DNA of 64,000 nucleotides from Buchnera aphidicola (Periphyllus acericola). GTDB lineage: Bacteria > Pseudomonadota > Gammaproteobacteria > Enterobacterales > Enterobacteriaceae. The notes beneath the pieces were generated by a model, which had not been told where the DNA came from, ran no database searches, and saw only the letters and a list, made by a program, of their open reading frames with translations. The number at the start of each line of letters is the position of its first letter. Within the stretch, counting starts at the first letter, position 1. Below, in pieces: positions 10,071-19,492 of the stretch. The DNA lies in the NCBI RefSeq assembly GCF_964019855.1, contig NZ_OZ026466.1, positions 1-64,000 on the forward strand, in the 5' to 3' direction. The translations under genes were made by a program, and so were the position numbers.

Positions 10071-10136
10071 AGAAAAATTTAAGTGCAAAAATTGTTTAGT
10101 AAGAATTTTTTGAATTTATTTAATTCAAAGTTTTAA

Positions 10137-11695
<1,559 letters not shown>

Positions 11696-11700
11696 AAAGT

Positions 11701-11720
11701 CACTTTATAAATTATAAAGT
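11701..11720 (+). other. Hairpin immediately downstream of 16S
   Basis: The segment CACTTTATAAATTATAAAGT forms a near-perfect short hairpin between the 16S 3' end and the right arm of the processing stem. It probably lies inside the pre-rRNA stem structure and is not a terminator, since there is no T tract and the tRNA genes follow at once. Confidence 0.5.
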
Positions 11721-11744
11721 GCCCACACAGATTATTTGATATTT
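11719..11744 (+). other. Right arm of the pre-16S processing stem
   Basis: Begins GTGCCCACACAGATTATTTG and pairs with 10045-10070 to enclose the 16S gene. This is the RNase III substrate of the rrs-trnI-trnA transcript. Confidence 0.85.
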
Positions 11745-11758
11745 TATAGCTTTTTTAA

Positions 11759-11832
11759 AGGCTTGTAGCTCAGTTGGTTAGAGCACACCCCTGATAAGGG
11801 TGAGGTCGGTGGTTCAAGTCCACTCAGGCCTA
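11759..11832 (+). tRNA. tRNA-Ile (anticodon GAU)
   Basis: Begins AGGCTTGTAGCTCAGTTGG, has the anticodon loop CTGATAA (GAU), the T arm GGTTCAAGTCC and the closing acceptor strand CAGGCCT followed by discriminator A. The 3' CCA is not encoded (AATAA follows), so CCA must be added by tRNA nucleotidyltransferase. It is cotranscribed with 16S, as in E. coli operons of the rrnA/D/H type. Confidence 0.98.
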
Positions 11833-11902
11833 ATAAACACCTTTATCTAAAAAAATATTTTAATAAAAATATTTTTTATTTTTTATTTTTTTAAAAAAAA
11901 AT

Positions 11903-11975
11903 GGGGCTATAGCTCAGCTGGGAGAGCGCCTGCTTTGCACGCAGGAGGTCAGCGGTTCGATCCCGCTTAGCTCCA
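11903..11975 (+). tRNA. tRNA-Ala (anticodon UGC)
   Basis: Begins GGGGCTATAGCTCAGCTGGG, has the anticodon loop CTTTGCAC (UGC) and closes with TAGCTCC and discriminator A. CCA is not encoded. It follows tRNA-Ile by 70 bp, the ancestral order inside rrn operons. The tandem-repeat array starts directly after it, where the 23S gene would ancestrally stand. Confidence 0.98.
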
Positions 11976-11976
11976 C

Positions 11977-12857
11977 AATTTAAAATTTTATTTGTTTTGT
12001 TTAAAATGATATAAAATTTTTTTTTTTATTAAATTAATTTAAAAATTTAAAATTTTATTTGTTTTATTTAAAATGATATAAAATTTTTTTTTTTATTAAA
12101 TTAATTTAAAAATTTAAAATTTTATTTGTTTTATTTAAAATGATATAAAATTTTTTTTTTTATTAAATTAATTTAAAAATTTAAAATTTTATTTGTTTTA
12201 TTTAAAATGATATAAAATTTTTTTTTTATTAAATTAATTTAAAAATTTAAAATTTTATTTGTTTTGTTTAAAATGATATAAAATTTTTTTTTTTATTAAA
12301 TTAATTTAAAAATTTAAAATTTTATTTGTTTTATTTAAAATGATATAAAATTTTTTTTTTTATTAAATTAATTTAAAAATTTAAAATTTTATTTGTTTTA
12401 TTTAAAATGATATAAAATTTTTTTTTTTATTAAATTAATTTAAAAATTTAAAATTTTATTTGTTTTATTTAAAATGATATAAAATTTTTTTTTTTATTAA
12501 ATTAATTTAAAAATTTAAAATTTTATTTGTTTTATTTAAAATGATATAAAATTTTTTTTTTATTAAATTAATTTAAAAATTTAAAATTTTATTTGTTTTA
12601 TTTAAAATGATATAAAATTTTTTTTTTTATTAAATTAATTTAAAAATTTAAAATTTTATTTGTTTTGTTTAAAATGATATAAAATTTTTTTTTTTATTAA
12701 ATTAATTTAAAAATTTAAAATTTTATTTGTTTTATTTAAAATGATATAAAATTTTTTTTTTTTATTAAATTAATTTAAAAATTTAAAATTTTATTTGTTT
12801 TATTTAAAATGATATAAAATTTTTTTTTTTATTAAATTAATTTAAAAATTTAAAATT
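11977..12857. repeat. Tandem array, 13 copies of a 67-bp unit
   Basis: Thirteen head-to-tail copies of a 66-68-bp unit fill the space between tRNA-Ala and gloB. Each copy has the layout TTTAAAATTTTATTTGTTTT, then (A/G)TTTAAAATGATATAAAAT, a T tract, and ATTAAATTAATTTAAAAA. Copies differ almost only in the length of the T tract and in one A/G position; units 1, 5 and 11 carry G. The array runs into gloB: its last repeat bases provide the final codons and stop of that gene. There is no coding frame and no unique spacer, so it is not CRISPR. Function is unknown; near-identity of copies points to recent expansion or ongoing homogenisation. Confidence 0.95.
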
Positions 12858-13605
12858 TATTTTTTATTTTTCTTAAATTACAAAAATAATCTATTGTATT
12901 TTTAGATTTGTACCAATAATTGATAATATTTTGAACATTTTTTTCTTTTATTTTAAAAAAAATATTTATTTTTTTTTCAAAATTTAAATTACTATATTGT
13001 TTTAAATTTCTAAAATTTTTTTTTACATAATTATAGTATTCTTTAATTAAAAAATCTTTTGGATTTATAAAATTTGCAAATTTTAAATTCGATAAAGTAT
13101 ATTCATGTGAATTAAAAAAAATAGTATTTTTATTTAATTTTATAATTTTTTTTAATGAAAAATAAAGTTTTTTTGGACATCCATCATATGTTTTTCCGCA
13201 TCCTGCAGAAAATAAAGTATCTCCACAAAATAAATATGGATAAAAATAATATGATATATCTATATTTGTATGACCTGGAGTTTTAAAAATTTTAAATAAT
13301 TTATTAAAAATTATTATTTCACTATTTTTTTTAATTATTATTTGTTTTGATTTTTTTATAAATTTTATTTTTTTTGGTGTAAATATTTTAATTTTTGGAT
13401 AATTTTTAAGTAAATTATATATTCCATTTATATGATCTTTATGTAAATGAGTAATAAAAATTAATTTAGGTGTTAAATTATTTTTTTCTAATTTTTTAAT
13501 AATTGGAGTTGCTTGTCCTGGATCTATTATAATACATTCATTATTTTTTGAAATAATCCAAACTAAATTATCTTCTAAAACTTTAATATTTTGAATATTA
13601 ATCAT
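12850..13605 (-). CDS. gloB: Hydroxyacylglutathione hydrolase (glyoxalase II)
   Basis: Metallo-beta-lactamase-fold enzyme that hydrolyses S-lactoylglutathione, the second step of methylglyoxal detoxification. The 251-aa length equals that of E. coli. It has the metal motif THLHKDH (about residues 52-58), the downstream ligands in TPGHTNID and FCGDTLFSAGCG, and HEYTLSNLKF near the C-terminal substrate region. The stop codon and the last few codons lie in the edge of the 67-bp tandem array. Order gloB-rnhA-dnaQ-tRNA-Asp is the E. coli order, with rnhA 31 bp upstream on the same strand. Confidence 0.95.
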   Translation of the reverse strand: MINIQNIKVLEDNLVWIISKNNECIIIDPGQATPIIKKLEKNNLTPKLIFITHLHKDHINGIYNLLKNYPKIKIFTPKKIKFIKKSKQIIIKKNSEIIIFNKLFKIFKTPGHTNIDISYYFYPYLFCGDTLFSAGCGKTYDGCPKKLYFSLKKIIKLNKNTIFFNSHEYTLSNLKFANFINPKDFLIKEYYNYVKKNFRNLKQYSNLNFEKKINIFFKIKEKNVQNIINYWYKSKNTIDYFCNLRKIKNKF

Positions 13606-13636
13606 TTTTTATTTTCTCTTTTTTTTTTAAAATATT

Positions 13637-14101
13637 TTATATTATATATCCTTTATCTTTTTTTGTAGGGTTTTTTGCTGATTTTTTTGCTTTTTTATCG
13701 CATAATTCATTTTCTTTTTGTCCTGAATGACTTTTTATCCAATTCCAATTTACACTAATATGTTTGTTGATTGAATGATCTAATCTTTTCCAAAGATCTA
13801 TATTTTTTACTATTTTATTATTTTTTTTTTTCCAGTTATTTTTTTTCCATAAATGCATCCATTTTGTAAATCCATAGTTAACGTATTTGCTGTCTGTGTT
13901 AATTAAAATTTTTGATGGAATTTTTATTTTTTCTATTCCTTTTATTACACTTAGAAGTTCCATTCTGTTATTTGTTGTTAAAAAAAAACCACTACTTAAT
14001 ATTTTATTAATTCCTTTATATTTTATTAATGTACAAAATCCTCCAGGACCAGGATTTCCTAAACATGATCCATCTGTAAATATATTTATTTTTTTATTCA
14101 T
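13637..14101 (-). CDS. rnhA: Ribonuclease HI
   Basis: Degrades the RNA strand of RNA-DNA hybrids during replication. The 154-aa length matches the family (E. coli 155). The four catalytic acidic positions are visible: FTDGSCLGNPGPGG (D10), NNRMELL (E48), INTDSKYV (D70) and NELCDKKAK (D134). It is divergent from dnaQ with only 26 bp between the starts, so both promoters would have to overlap or lie inside the opposite gene. Confidence 0.97.
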   Translation of the reverse strand: MNKKINIFTDGSCLGNPGPGGFCTLIKYKGINKILSSGFFLTTNNRMELLSVIKGIEKIKIPSKILINTDSKYVNYGFTKWMHLWKKNNWKKKNNKIVKNIDLWKRLDHSINKHISVNWNWIKSHSGQKENELCDKKAKKSAKNPTKKDKGYII

Positions 14102-14127
14102 TTGTAATCCTTTTATAGAAAATTTTT

Positions 14128-14850
14128 ATGAAAAATAATAGAAATTTTAGACAAATTGCATTAGATACAGAGACTACTGGAATAAATAAAGAAGGTCCAG
14201 TTTATTTAAATCATAGAATAATAGAAATTGGAGCTGTTGAAATAATTAATAGAAAAATTACAAAAAATATTTTTCATGAATATATTAAACCGGATCGTTT
14301 AATAGATAAAGAAGCATATAAAATTCATAAAATTACCAATGAATTTTTATATAATAAAAAAAAATTTTCTGAAATTTATAAAAATTTTATTAATTTTGTT
14401 AAAGGTTCTGAGTTAATTATACATAATTCAAAATTTGATTTAGGTTTTATTAATTATGAATTAAATATGTTAAATAAATCTATTCCAAATATTTTAAATT
14501 ATTGTACTGTAATAGACACATTAAAATTATCAAGAAAAATATTTCCTGGTAGAAAAAATAGTTTAGAAGTTCTATGTAAACGTTATAAAATTTATGATAG
14601 TAGAAAATTTCATAGTGCTATATTAGATGCAAAATTATTAGCTAAAGTATATTTATTAATGACTACAGTACAAAAATCTTTTTTTTTTATTAATAATTCT
14701 AAAACTAAAATTTTTAAAAATTTTAATAAAAAAAATAAAAAAATATTTTTATATAAAAAAGCAAATTTTTTAGAAAATTCTATGCATATAAAATATTTAA
14801 ATTTTATGAAAAAAAATGGTAAATGTCGTTGGAAAAATATAAAAAATTGA
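14128..14850 (+). CDS. dnaQ: DNA polymerase III epsilon subunit, 3'-5' proofreading exonuclease
   Basis: Proofreading subunit partnered with DnaE, 240 aa (E. coli 243). Exo I is LDTETTG (D and E at about 13 and 15), Exo II is IHNSKFDLGF, and Exo III is FHSAILDAKLLA, with the catalytic His and Asp kept. The linker after residue 190 is lysine- and asparagine-rich, and the C-terminal polymerase-binding tail (LNFMKKNGKCRWKN) resembles the E. coli end. The start chosen is the first ATG, which leaves the conserved QIALDTETTG block at the expected place. Confidence 0.96.
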   Translation: MKNNRNFRQIALDTETTGINKEGPVYLNHRIIEIGAVEIINRKITKNIFHEYIKPDRLIDKEAYKIHKITNEFLYNKKKFSEIYKNFINFVKGSELIIHNSKFDLGFINYELNMLNKSIPNILNYCTVIDTLKLSRKIFPGRKNSLEVLCKRYKIYDSRKFHSAILDAKLLAKVYLLMTTVQKSFFFINNSKTKIFKNFNKKNKKIFLYKKANFLENSMHIKYLNFMKKNGKCRWKNIKN

Positions 14851-14858
14851 ATAAAATA

Positions 14859-14886
14859 TTGTTTTTTTTTAAAATTATAGTATAAT
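14859..14886 (+). promoter_or_regulatory. Possible promoter of tRNA-Asp
   Basis: TTGTTT (14859-14864), a 16-bp spacer and a perfect TATAAT (14881-14886) end 30 bp before the tRNA-Asp gene. The -35 box is a weak match and TATAAT-like strings are frequent in such DNA, so support is moderate. Confidence 0.4.
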
Positions 14887-14916
14887 TATTAAATAAAATT
14901 TTTTTTAAAAAAATTT

Positions 14917-14991
14917 GGTGCGGTAGTTCAGATTGGTTAGAATATCGGCCTGTCACGCCGGAGGTCACGGGTTCAAGTCCCGTCCGCACCG
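14917..14991 (+). tRNA. tRNA-Asp (anticodon GUC)
   Basis: Begins GGTGCGGTAGTTCAGATTGG, has the anticodon loop CTGTCAC (GUC), the T arm GGGTTCAAGTCCC and closes with CCGCACC plus discriminator G, the identity nucleotide for aspartyl-tRNA synthetase. CCA is not encoded. Its position after dnaQ is that of E. coli aspV. The cognate synthetase gene aspS is at 60076-61839. Confidence 0.98.
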
Positions 14992-15204
14992 ATTATTTTA
15001 TTTTTTCTAATCATATATTTTTTTGTTTTAAATTAATTTTTTAATATTTTTGTTTATATTTAAATTTTTTAAAAAAATAATATTTTTTATTAATTTATAA
15101 TTTTTATATTATAAATATTTTTTATTTTATAAAAATAAAATTTTTAAAATAATTAATTATTTTTCAAGTTTTTAATTATTTTTTTTATTTGTTTAAAAAA
15201 AAAT

Positions 15205-15665
15205 TTTTATATTAAAAAATATATTTTAATATTAGAAATTTTATATTTATTATAAAAATTTAGCTATTAAATTAAATTTTAAAAAAAAAATAGAATAAAT
15301 TTTAGAAGTTAATATTTATTTTATGAATTAAATATGTTGATATCATCATAAATATTAAGATATAATTACATTTTTATAAGAAAAGTAAAATTATAAAAAA
15401 TTTCAAAAAACAAAAAAAAAAAAAAAAAAAAAAAAAATAAATTAAAAATTTTTTAAATAATAGAGATTTTATTAATAATCTTTATATTAAAATAGTAAAA
15501 AATATTTGTAAATTATATCTTAAAAATTATTTTAAAACTATTTTTTAAGTATTAGATTGTTTTTTAGGTAAATAAAATAAATTACTTAATTGATATTTTT
15601 TTAAAGTACTTAGATTGAGTAAATATTGGATATGTTTTTTTATATAATTCTCCTATTATAAAATA
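15205..15665 (+). pseudogene. gpt: Decayed xanthine-guanine phosphoribosyltransferase gene
   Basis: The 783-bp stretch between tRNA-Asp and grpE holds a fossil of gpt. In the forward frames, broken by stops and small frameshifts, one can read KYILILEIL (E. coli KYIVTWDML) near 15217, then from about 15466 DFINNLYIK...ICKLYLKNYFKTIF (E. coli FIVIDDLVDT...REMYPKAHFVTIF), and near the end YLIDI followed by NIGYVFLYNSPI (E. coli YVVDI and DMGVVFVPPI). The span of about 460 bp equals the 152-codon length of E. coli gpt. The location after the dnaQ-tRNA-Asp block also fits, since gpt lies a little downstream of aspV in E. coli. The PRPP loop residues VIDDLVDTGGT are destroyed and a 26-base A run lies inside. 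Confidence 0.7.
15412..15437 (+). repeat. A26 homopolymer inside the gpt pseudogene
   Basis: Twenty-six consecutive A residues, the longest homopolymer seen in this window. It is non-coding now and probably grew by slippage after gpt lost function. Confidence 0.9.
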
Positions 15666-15761
15666 TTTTAAAAAAAATATAAATATTTTATTTTTTTTTT
15701 TTTTTTTTTATTTTATTTTAAAAATATAAAAAAACTTATTCTTTAATTTTAATATTTTGAA

Positions 15762-15767
15762 ATAAGG
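15762..15767 (+). promoter_or_regulatory. Strong ribosome binding site of grpE
   Basis: AAGGAG seven bases before the ATG at 15775. It is one of the few full Shine-Dalgarno sequences in the window and fixes the grpE start. Confidence 0.7.
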
Positions 15768-15774
15768 AGATTAT

Positions 15775-16311
15775 ATGAGTATAAAAAATCAAGAAAGTAT
15801 TAAAAAAAAAAAAATAATAAAAAATATAGATTTAAAAAAAATAAAAAAAAAAATTAATTTTTTAGTAAAAAAAAAAAAAAAATTAAAAAAAAAAATTTAT
15901 AATTCTAAAAAAAAATATAAAAAAAAAATTAAAAATATAAAATTAAGATGTAATAGACAAATAGATTCAGCATATAAGTTTTCTTTAGAAAAAATAATTA
16001 GTTCTTTATTACCAATTTTTGATAGTTTAGAAATGGCTATTTCATCAATAGGAAAGTTTGAAAAAAATAATAAAAATATTTTAGAAAAATTAATTGAATT
16101 AAAAAAATTTTTTTTAAAAATTTTTTCTCAGAATAGTATTAAAATTGTTGATAAAACTAATGTTCCTTTTGATCCTACTATTCATCAGGCTATGTTTGTA
16201 AAACATTCAAAAGATATTAAAAAAGATCATGTTATTGAAATTCTTCAAAAGGGATATTTAATACATAATCGTTTATTAAGAGCTGCTTTAGTATCTGTAT
16301 CTAATACTTAA
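15775..16311 (+). CDS. grpE: GrpE nucleotide exchange factor of DnaK
   Basis: Cochaperone that releases ADP from DnaK, 178 aa (E. coli 197). The N-terminal third is an extreme lysine-rich helix (for example VKKKKKLKKK), probably the coiled-coil dimer stalk. The conserved C-terminal half reads FDSLEMAISSIG, then NVPFDPTIHQAMF and EILQKGYLIHNRLLRAALVSVS, the beta domain that contacts DnaK. An uninterrupted A16 run (15867-15882) lies in the coding sequence and encodes five lysines. Other Buchnera carry two grpE copies; neighbour smpB suggests this is the copy next to smpB. A clear hairpin terminator follows. Confidence 0.93.
   Translation: MSIKNQESIKKKKIIKNIDLKKIKKKINFLVKKKKKLKKKIYNSKKKYKKKIKNIKLRCNRQIDSAYKFSLEKIISSLLPIFDSLEMAISSIGKFEKNNKNILEKLIELKKFFLKIFSQNSIKIVDKTNVPFDPTIHQAMFVKHSKDIKKDHVIEILQKGYLIHNRLLRAALVSVSNT
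15867..15882 (+). repeat. A16 tract within the grpE coding sequence
   Basis: Sixteen A residues in frame, encoding lysines in the stalk of GrpE. The frame is preserved at the DNA level, but tracts of this length are slippage-prone for polymerases. Confidence 0.9.
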
Positions 16312-16351
16312 TTTTTTTATAATTATAAAATTTTAATGAAGTTTTAATTAT

Positions 16352-16383
16352 AAGTCTTGATACTTTAGATCAAGACTTTTATT
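16352..16383 (+). terminator. Rho-independent terminator after grpE
   Basis: AAGTCTTGAT (16352-16361) and ATCAAGACTT (16369-16378) form a perfect 10-bp stem with a 7-base loop, followed by TTATTATTATTTT. It sits 40 bp after the grpE stop. Confidence 0.85.
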
Positions 16384-16452
16384 ATTATTTTAATATTTTT
16401 TATATTATAATTTTAAATAATTATAAAAAATTTTTACTTAAAATATATATCT

Positions 16453-16932
16453 ATGTTAAAAAAAATAAAACATCAAAAAAAAATTATTACTATAAATAAA
16501 AAATCAAAATTTAACTTTTCTATTAAAAAGTACTTTACTGCAGGAATAGTTTTATATGGTTGGGAAGTAAAATCTATACGTCAAGGAAAAATAAATATTA
16601 GTCATAGTCATATTATTATTCGTTCAAATGAAGCATATTTATTTAATTGTAATATACAACCGTTAAAAACATCAAATTTTTTAAATTCTTCTAACGAATC
16701 TACTAGAAATAGAAAACTTTTACTTTTAAGAAAGGAAATAAATTTTATTTCTTACGAAATAAAAAAATATAGATATACAGTTGTTCCAATTTCTTTATTT
16801 TGGAAACGCTCCTTATGTAAAATTAATATAGGATTGGCTGTTGGAAAAAGTATATATGATAAAAGACAAGATAAAAAAAATAAAATTTTAAAAAAAGAAT
16901 TATCTAGAATTTCAAAAAGGTTTAGAATTTAA
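16453..16932 (+). CDS. smpB: SsrA (tmRNA)-binding protein
   Basis: Partner of tmRNA in trans-translation rescue of stalled ribosomes, 159 aa (E. coli 160). Family blocks are YFTAGIVLYGWEVKSIRQGKINISHSHI (read in two parts around residues 28-55), an internal KLLLLRKEI, and the C-terminal tail KKNKILKKELSRISKRF, which inserts in the mRNA channel. No Shine-Dalgarno is visible before the ATG. The tmRNA gene ssrA, next to smpB in E. coli, is not in this window. Confidence 0.96.
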   Translation: MLKKIKHQKKIITINKKSKFNFSIKKYFTAGIVLYGWEVKSIRQGKINISHSHIIIRSNEAYLFNCNIQPLKTSNFLNSSNESTRNRKLLLLRKEINFISYEIKKYRYTVVPISLFWKRSLCKINIGLAVGKSIYDKRQDKKNKILKKELSRISKRFRI

Positions 16933-17005
16933 AAATTTCAGTATTTTAAAATATATATAAAAAAAAATATTAAAAAATAAAAAATAAAAAATAGTATAAA
17001 AAAAT

Positions 17006-17479
17006 ATGAAAAAATATAATAACAATGATAAGTATTGGATGAAAATTGCATTATTTTTTGCTAGAATTGCATTTTTTCAAAAAGAAGTTCCGGTTGGTTC
17101 AATATTAGTAAAATCAGAAAAAATTGTTGGTTTTGGATGGAATAAAATCATTCAAAATAATGATCCAACAGGACATTCAGAAATTATAACATTACGTAAT
17201 TCAGGAAAGTTTTTAAAAAACTACAGATTACTTAAGACTTCTTTATATGTTACTTTAGAACCATGCATGATGTGTTTGGGTGCAATTTTACATAGTAGAA
17301 TTAATAAGTTAATTATTGGAGCAAAAAAAAATAAAATTTTTAAAAACATTCTTTACAAAAATAATAAGATTTTAAGTTCTAAAAGATTTAAAATAAAAAT
17401 TGTAAAAAATGTTTTAAAAAATGAGTGTTCTAATTTATTAAAAAATTTTTTTTTAAATAAAAGAAAAAATACTTTTTAA
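17006..17479 (+). CDS. tadA: tRNA-specific adenosine deaminase
   Basis: Converts A34 to inosine in tRNA-Arg(ACG). The protein is 157 aa (E. coli 167). The zinc and catalytic motif is HSEI (E. coli HAEI; the catalytic Glu is kept, Ala is Ser) and the second motif PCMMC supplies two Cys ligands within LYVTLEPCMMCLGAILHSRI. It is convergent with acpS, with 2 bp between the stops. Confidence 0.95.
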   Translation: MKKYNNNDKYWMKIALFFARIAFFQKEVPVGSILVKSEKIVGFGWNKIIQNNDPTGHSEIITLRNSGKFLKNYRLLKTSLYVTLEPCMMCLGAILHSRINKLIIGAKKNKIFKNILYKNNKILSSKRFKIKIVKNVLKNECSNLLKNFFLNKRKNTF

Positions 17480-17481
17480 AT

Positions 17482-17859
17482 TTATTCTAATATTACAATT
17501 GCTTGTGCATATTTTTTTTCATCTGTAAAACTTACATGAGATTTTTTTATTTTTAATTGTTTTTTTTTTAAATTTGAATTACCTAAATAATTTATTTTTG
17601 GTTTATTCATTTTATTATTATATACTTCTATATTATTGAATGAAATTCCTTTTCTCATTCCAAATCCCATTGCTTTACATAAAGCTTCTTTTATAACAAA
17701 TCTTTTTGCTAAAAAATTTATTTTTCTTTTACTTTTTTTATATAAATATATTTCTTTTGGTGAAAGTATTTTTTGTATAAATTTTTTTTTAAACCGTTTT
17801 AAAATTTTTTTTAAACGATTGATTTTTAATATATCTATTCCAATTCCTATAATTTTCAT
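17482..17859 (-). CDS. acpS: Holo-[acyl-carrier-protein] synthase
   Basis: Transfers 4'-phosphopantetheine from CoA to acyl carrier protein, 125 aa (E. coli 126). It has IGIDILKINRL (metal-binding Asp near residue 8) and FLAKRFVIKEALCKAMGFGM (catalytic Glu near 58). It is last in the block lepA-lepB-rnc-era-acpS; the E. coli genes recO and pdxJ between era and acpS have been deleted, leaving 8 bp. Confidence 0.95.
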   Translation of the reverse strand: MKIIGIGIDILKINRLKKILKRFKKKFIQKILSPKEIYLYKKSKRKINFLAKRFVIKEALCKAMGFGMRKGISFNNIEVYNNKMNKPKINYLGNSNLKKKQLKIKKSHVSFTDEKKYAQAIVILE

Positions 17860-17867
17860 ATTTTTTA

Positions 17868-18737
17868 TTATTTTTTACTTTTTTTAATTTTTTTAACCCA
17901 TAAAAAAAGATGTATCTTATTTTTTAAATTTTTTTCAAGATCTTGACGAGAAATGATACTACATAATCTAATTTTTTTTCCTTTTTTTCCAATAATTATT
18001 TTCTTTTGTCTATTATTTTTTACATATATATATACATGAATAATTTTTTCTTTTTTAACATTTTTTTTAATTTTTTTTATTTTTATTTTTGTCGTGTATG
18101 GTAATTCGTCTCCAAAATATCTCATTATTTTTTCTCTTACACATTCATGAATTTTAAATTTTAGAGAAGAATTATATTTTTTATTCTTTTTTGAAATGTT
18201 TTTTTTCTTTAAAATTTTTTTTGTTATTATTTTTTCAAGAACATTAATATTTTCTCCAGTTTTAGAAGAAATTGGTATAATTTTTTTTATTTTAAAAGAT
18301 TTATATAAATAATCTATAATTGGTAAAAGAAAATTTTTATTTTTTATTTTATCAATTTTATTTAAAACTATAATAATACATATTTTAATTTTTTTAAAAA
18401 AATTAATTAAAATGTTATTTTTGTTATTCCAATTTTTTTGACTAAATATTAAAATTACAAATTTAATTTTTTTAAATATATGATTTTCAAAATTTATTAT
18501 TTTTTTAATTATATTTTCTGAAATATTTTTTTTAATATTAAATCCAGGTGTATCAATATATATAAACTGAATTTTTTTTTTTTTTTTAATTCCGATAATA
18601 TTTTCTTGTGTTGTATTTTTTTTTTTTGAAGTAATAGAAATTTTTTTTCCAATTATTTTATTTAATAAAGTAGATTTTCCAGAATTTTGAAATCCTACAA
18701 TGAGAATTTTTCCATAGTAATATTTTTTTTTTTTCAC
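17868..18737 (-). CDS. era: GTPase Era
   Basis: Ribosome-assembly GTPase that binds the 16S 3' end, 289 aa (E. coli 301). G1 is [10 protein letters not shown]2 is TTQENI, G3 is DTPGF, G4 is NKID and G5 is ISSKTG. The C-terminal KH domain carries [18 protein letters not shown] and ends at [14 protein letters not shown], about 12 residues short of E. coli. The start overlaps the rnc stop by 4 bases. The protein is very lysine-rich, consistent with AT pressure. Confidence 0.94.
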   Translation of the reverse strand: MKKKKYYYGKILIVGFQNSGKSTLLNKIIGKKISITSKKKNTTQENIIGIKKKKKIQFIYIDTPGFNIKKNISENIIKKIINFENHIFKKIKFVILIFSQKNWNNKNNILINFFKKIKICIIIVLNKIDKIKNKNFLLPIIDYLYKSFKIKKIIPISSKTGENINVLEKIITKKILKKKNISKKNKKYNSSLKFKIHECVREKIMRYFGDELPYTTKIKIKKIKKNVKKEKIIHVYIYVKNNRQKKIIIGKKGKKIRLCSIISRQDLEKNLKNKIHLFLWVKKIKKSKK

Positions 18738-19414
18738 TCTATTCCTAATTTTATTAATGCATATTGAGCGGCATTTTGTTCTGCTTTTCTTCTGCTAGAA
18801 CCTATACCAATTAAGTTTTCTGAAAGATTTAAAATTTCACATTTTATAGTAAATAATTGATTATGTGCTTCTCCATATACTTGCACAACTATATAATTTG
18901 GAAGAGGCAAATGTTTTGATTGTAAATATTCTTGTAATCTTGTTTTAGAATCTTTTTGTGCATTTCCAGGACTAATATCTTTAAGTCTTTTTTTATACCA
19001 TTTTAATATTAATTTTTCTACTGTATAAATATCACTATCTAAATAAATACTTCCAATGATTGCTTCTATAGTATTTGCTAAGATTGATTCTCTCTTAAAA
19101 CCTCCACTTTTTAATTCACCTTGTCCTAATTTTAAATATTCTCCTAAATCGAATTCATAAGCTATTTTTGCTAAAGTATTACCTCTAACTAAAGTAGCTC
19201 TCATACGACTCATATCTCCTTCATTTACATTAGGAAAAAATTTATATAATGCATTTGCTATAACAAAACTTAAAATTGAATCTCCTAAAAATTCTAATCT
19301 TTCGTTGTGATGAACACTAGAACTTCTATGAGTTAATGCTTGTTTTAATAGTTCTTTTTTATTATAAACATATCCTAGTATTTTTTGAACTTTTTTTGTA
19401 TCAATATGATCCAT
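18734..19414 (-). CDS. rnc: Ribonuclease III with Asn at catalytic position 114
   Basis: Double-strand-specific endonuclease that matures rRNA, 226 aa, the same as E. coli and collinear with it. The signature [12 protein letters not shown] keeps E38, E41 and D45, and E117 is kept. The metal-ligand position 114 is Asn ([11 protein letters not shown]. coli ADTVEA), read directly from the AAT codon. A double-stranded RNA-binding domain follows ([31 protein letters not shown]). Its expected substrate, the stem around 16S, is intact in this window. Confidence 0.97.
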   Translation of the reverse strand: MDHIDTKKVQKILGYVYNKKELLKQALTHRSSSVHHNERLEFLGDSILSFVIANALYKFFPNVNEGDMSRMRATLVRGNTLAKIAYEFDLGEYLKLGQGELKSGGFKRESILANTIEAIIGSIYLDSDIYTVEKLILKWYKKRLKDISPGNAQKDSKTRLQEYLQSKHLPLPNYIVVQVYGEAHNQLFTIKCEILNLSENLIGIGSSRRKAEQNAAQYALIKLGIE

Positions 19415-19492
19415 GATTTACCAATTTTTGTTAAAATTATTTTTTTAAATATAAATAAAAAATATTTTTTATATATGTATTTATATATTTTA

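Noticed and set aside
11976-12850. A 23S rRNA gene or remnant behind tRNA-Ala
   Set aside because: Only the repeat array is present; no 23S sequence can be recognised.
11977-12857. CRISPR array
   Set aside because: Units are contiguous and nearly identical with no variable spacers, and no cas genes are present.
14804-14989. Antisense frame starting MRTGLEPVTSGVTGR
   Set aside because: It is the reverse complement of tRNA-Asp, a well-known annotation artefact.
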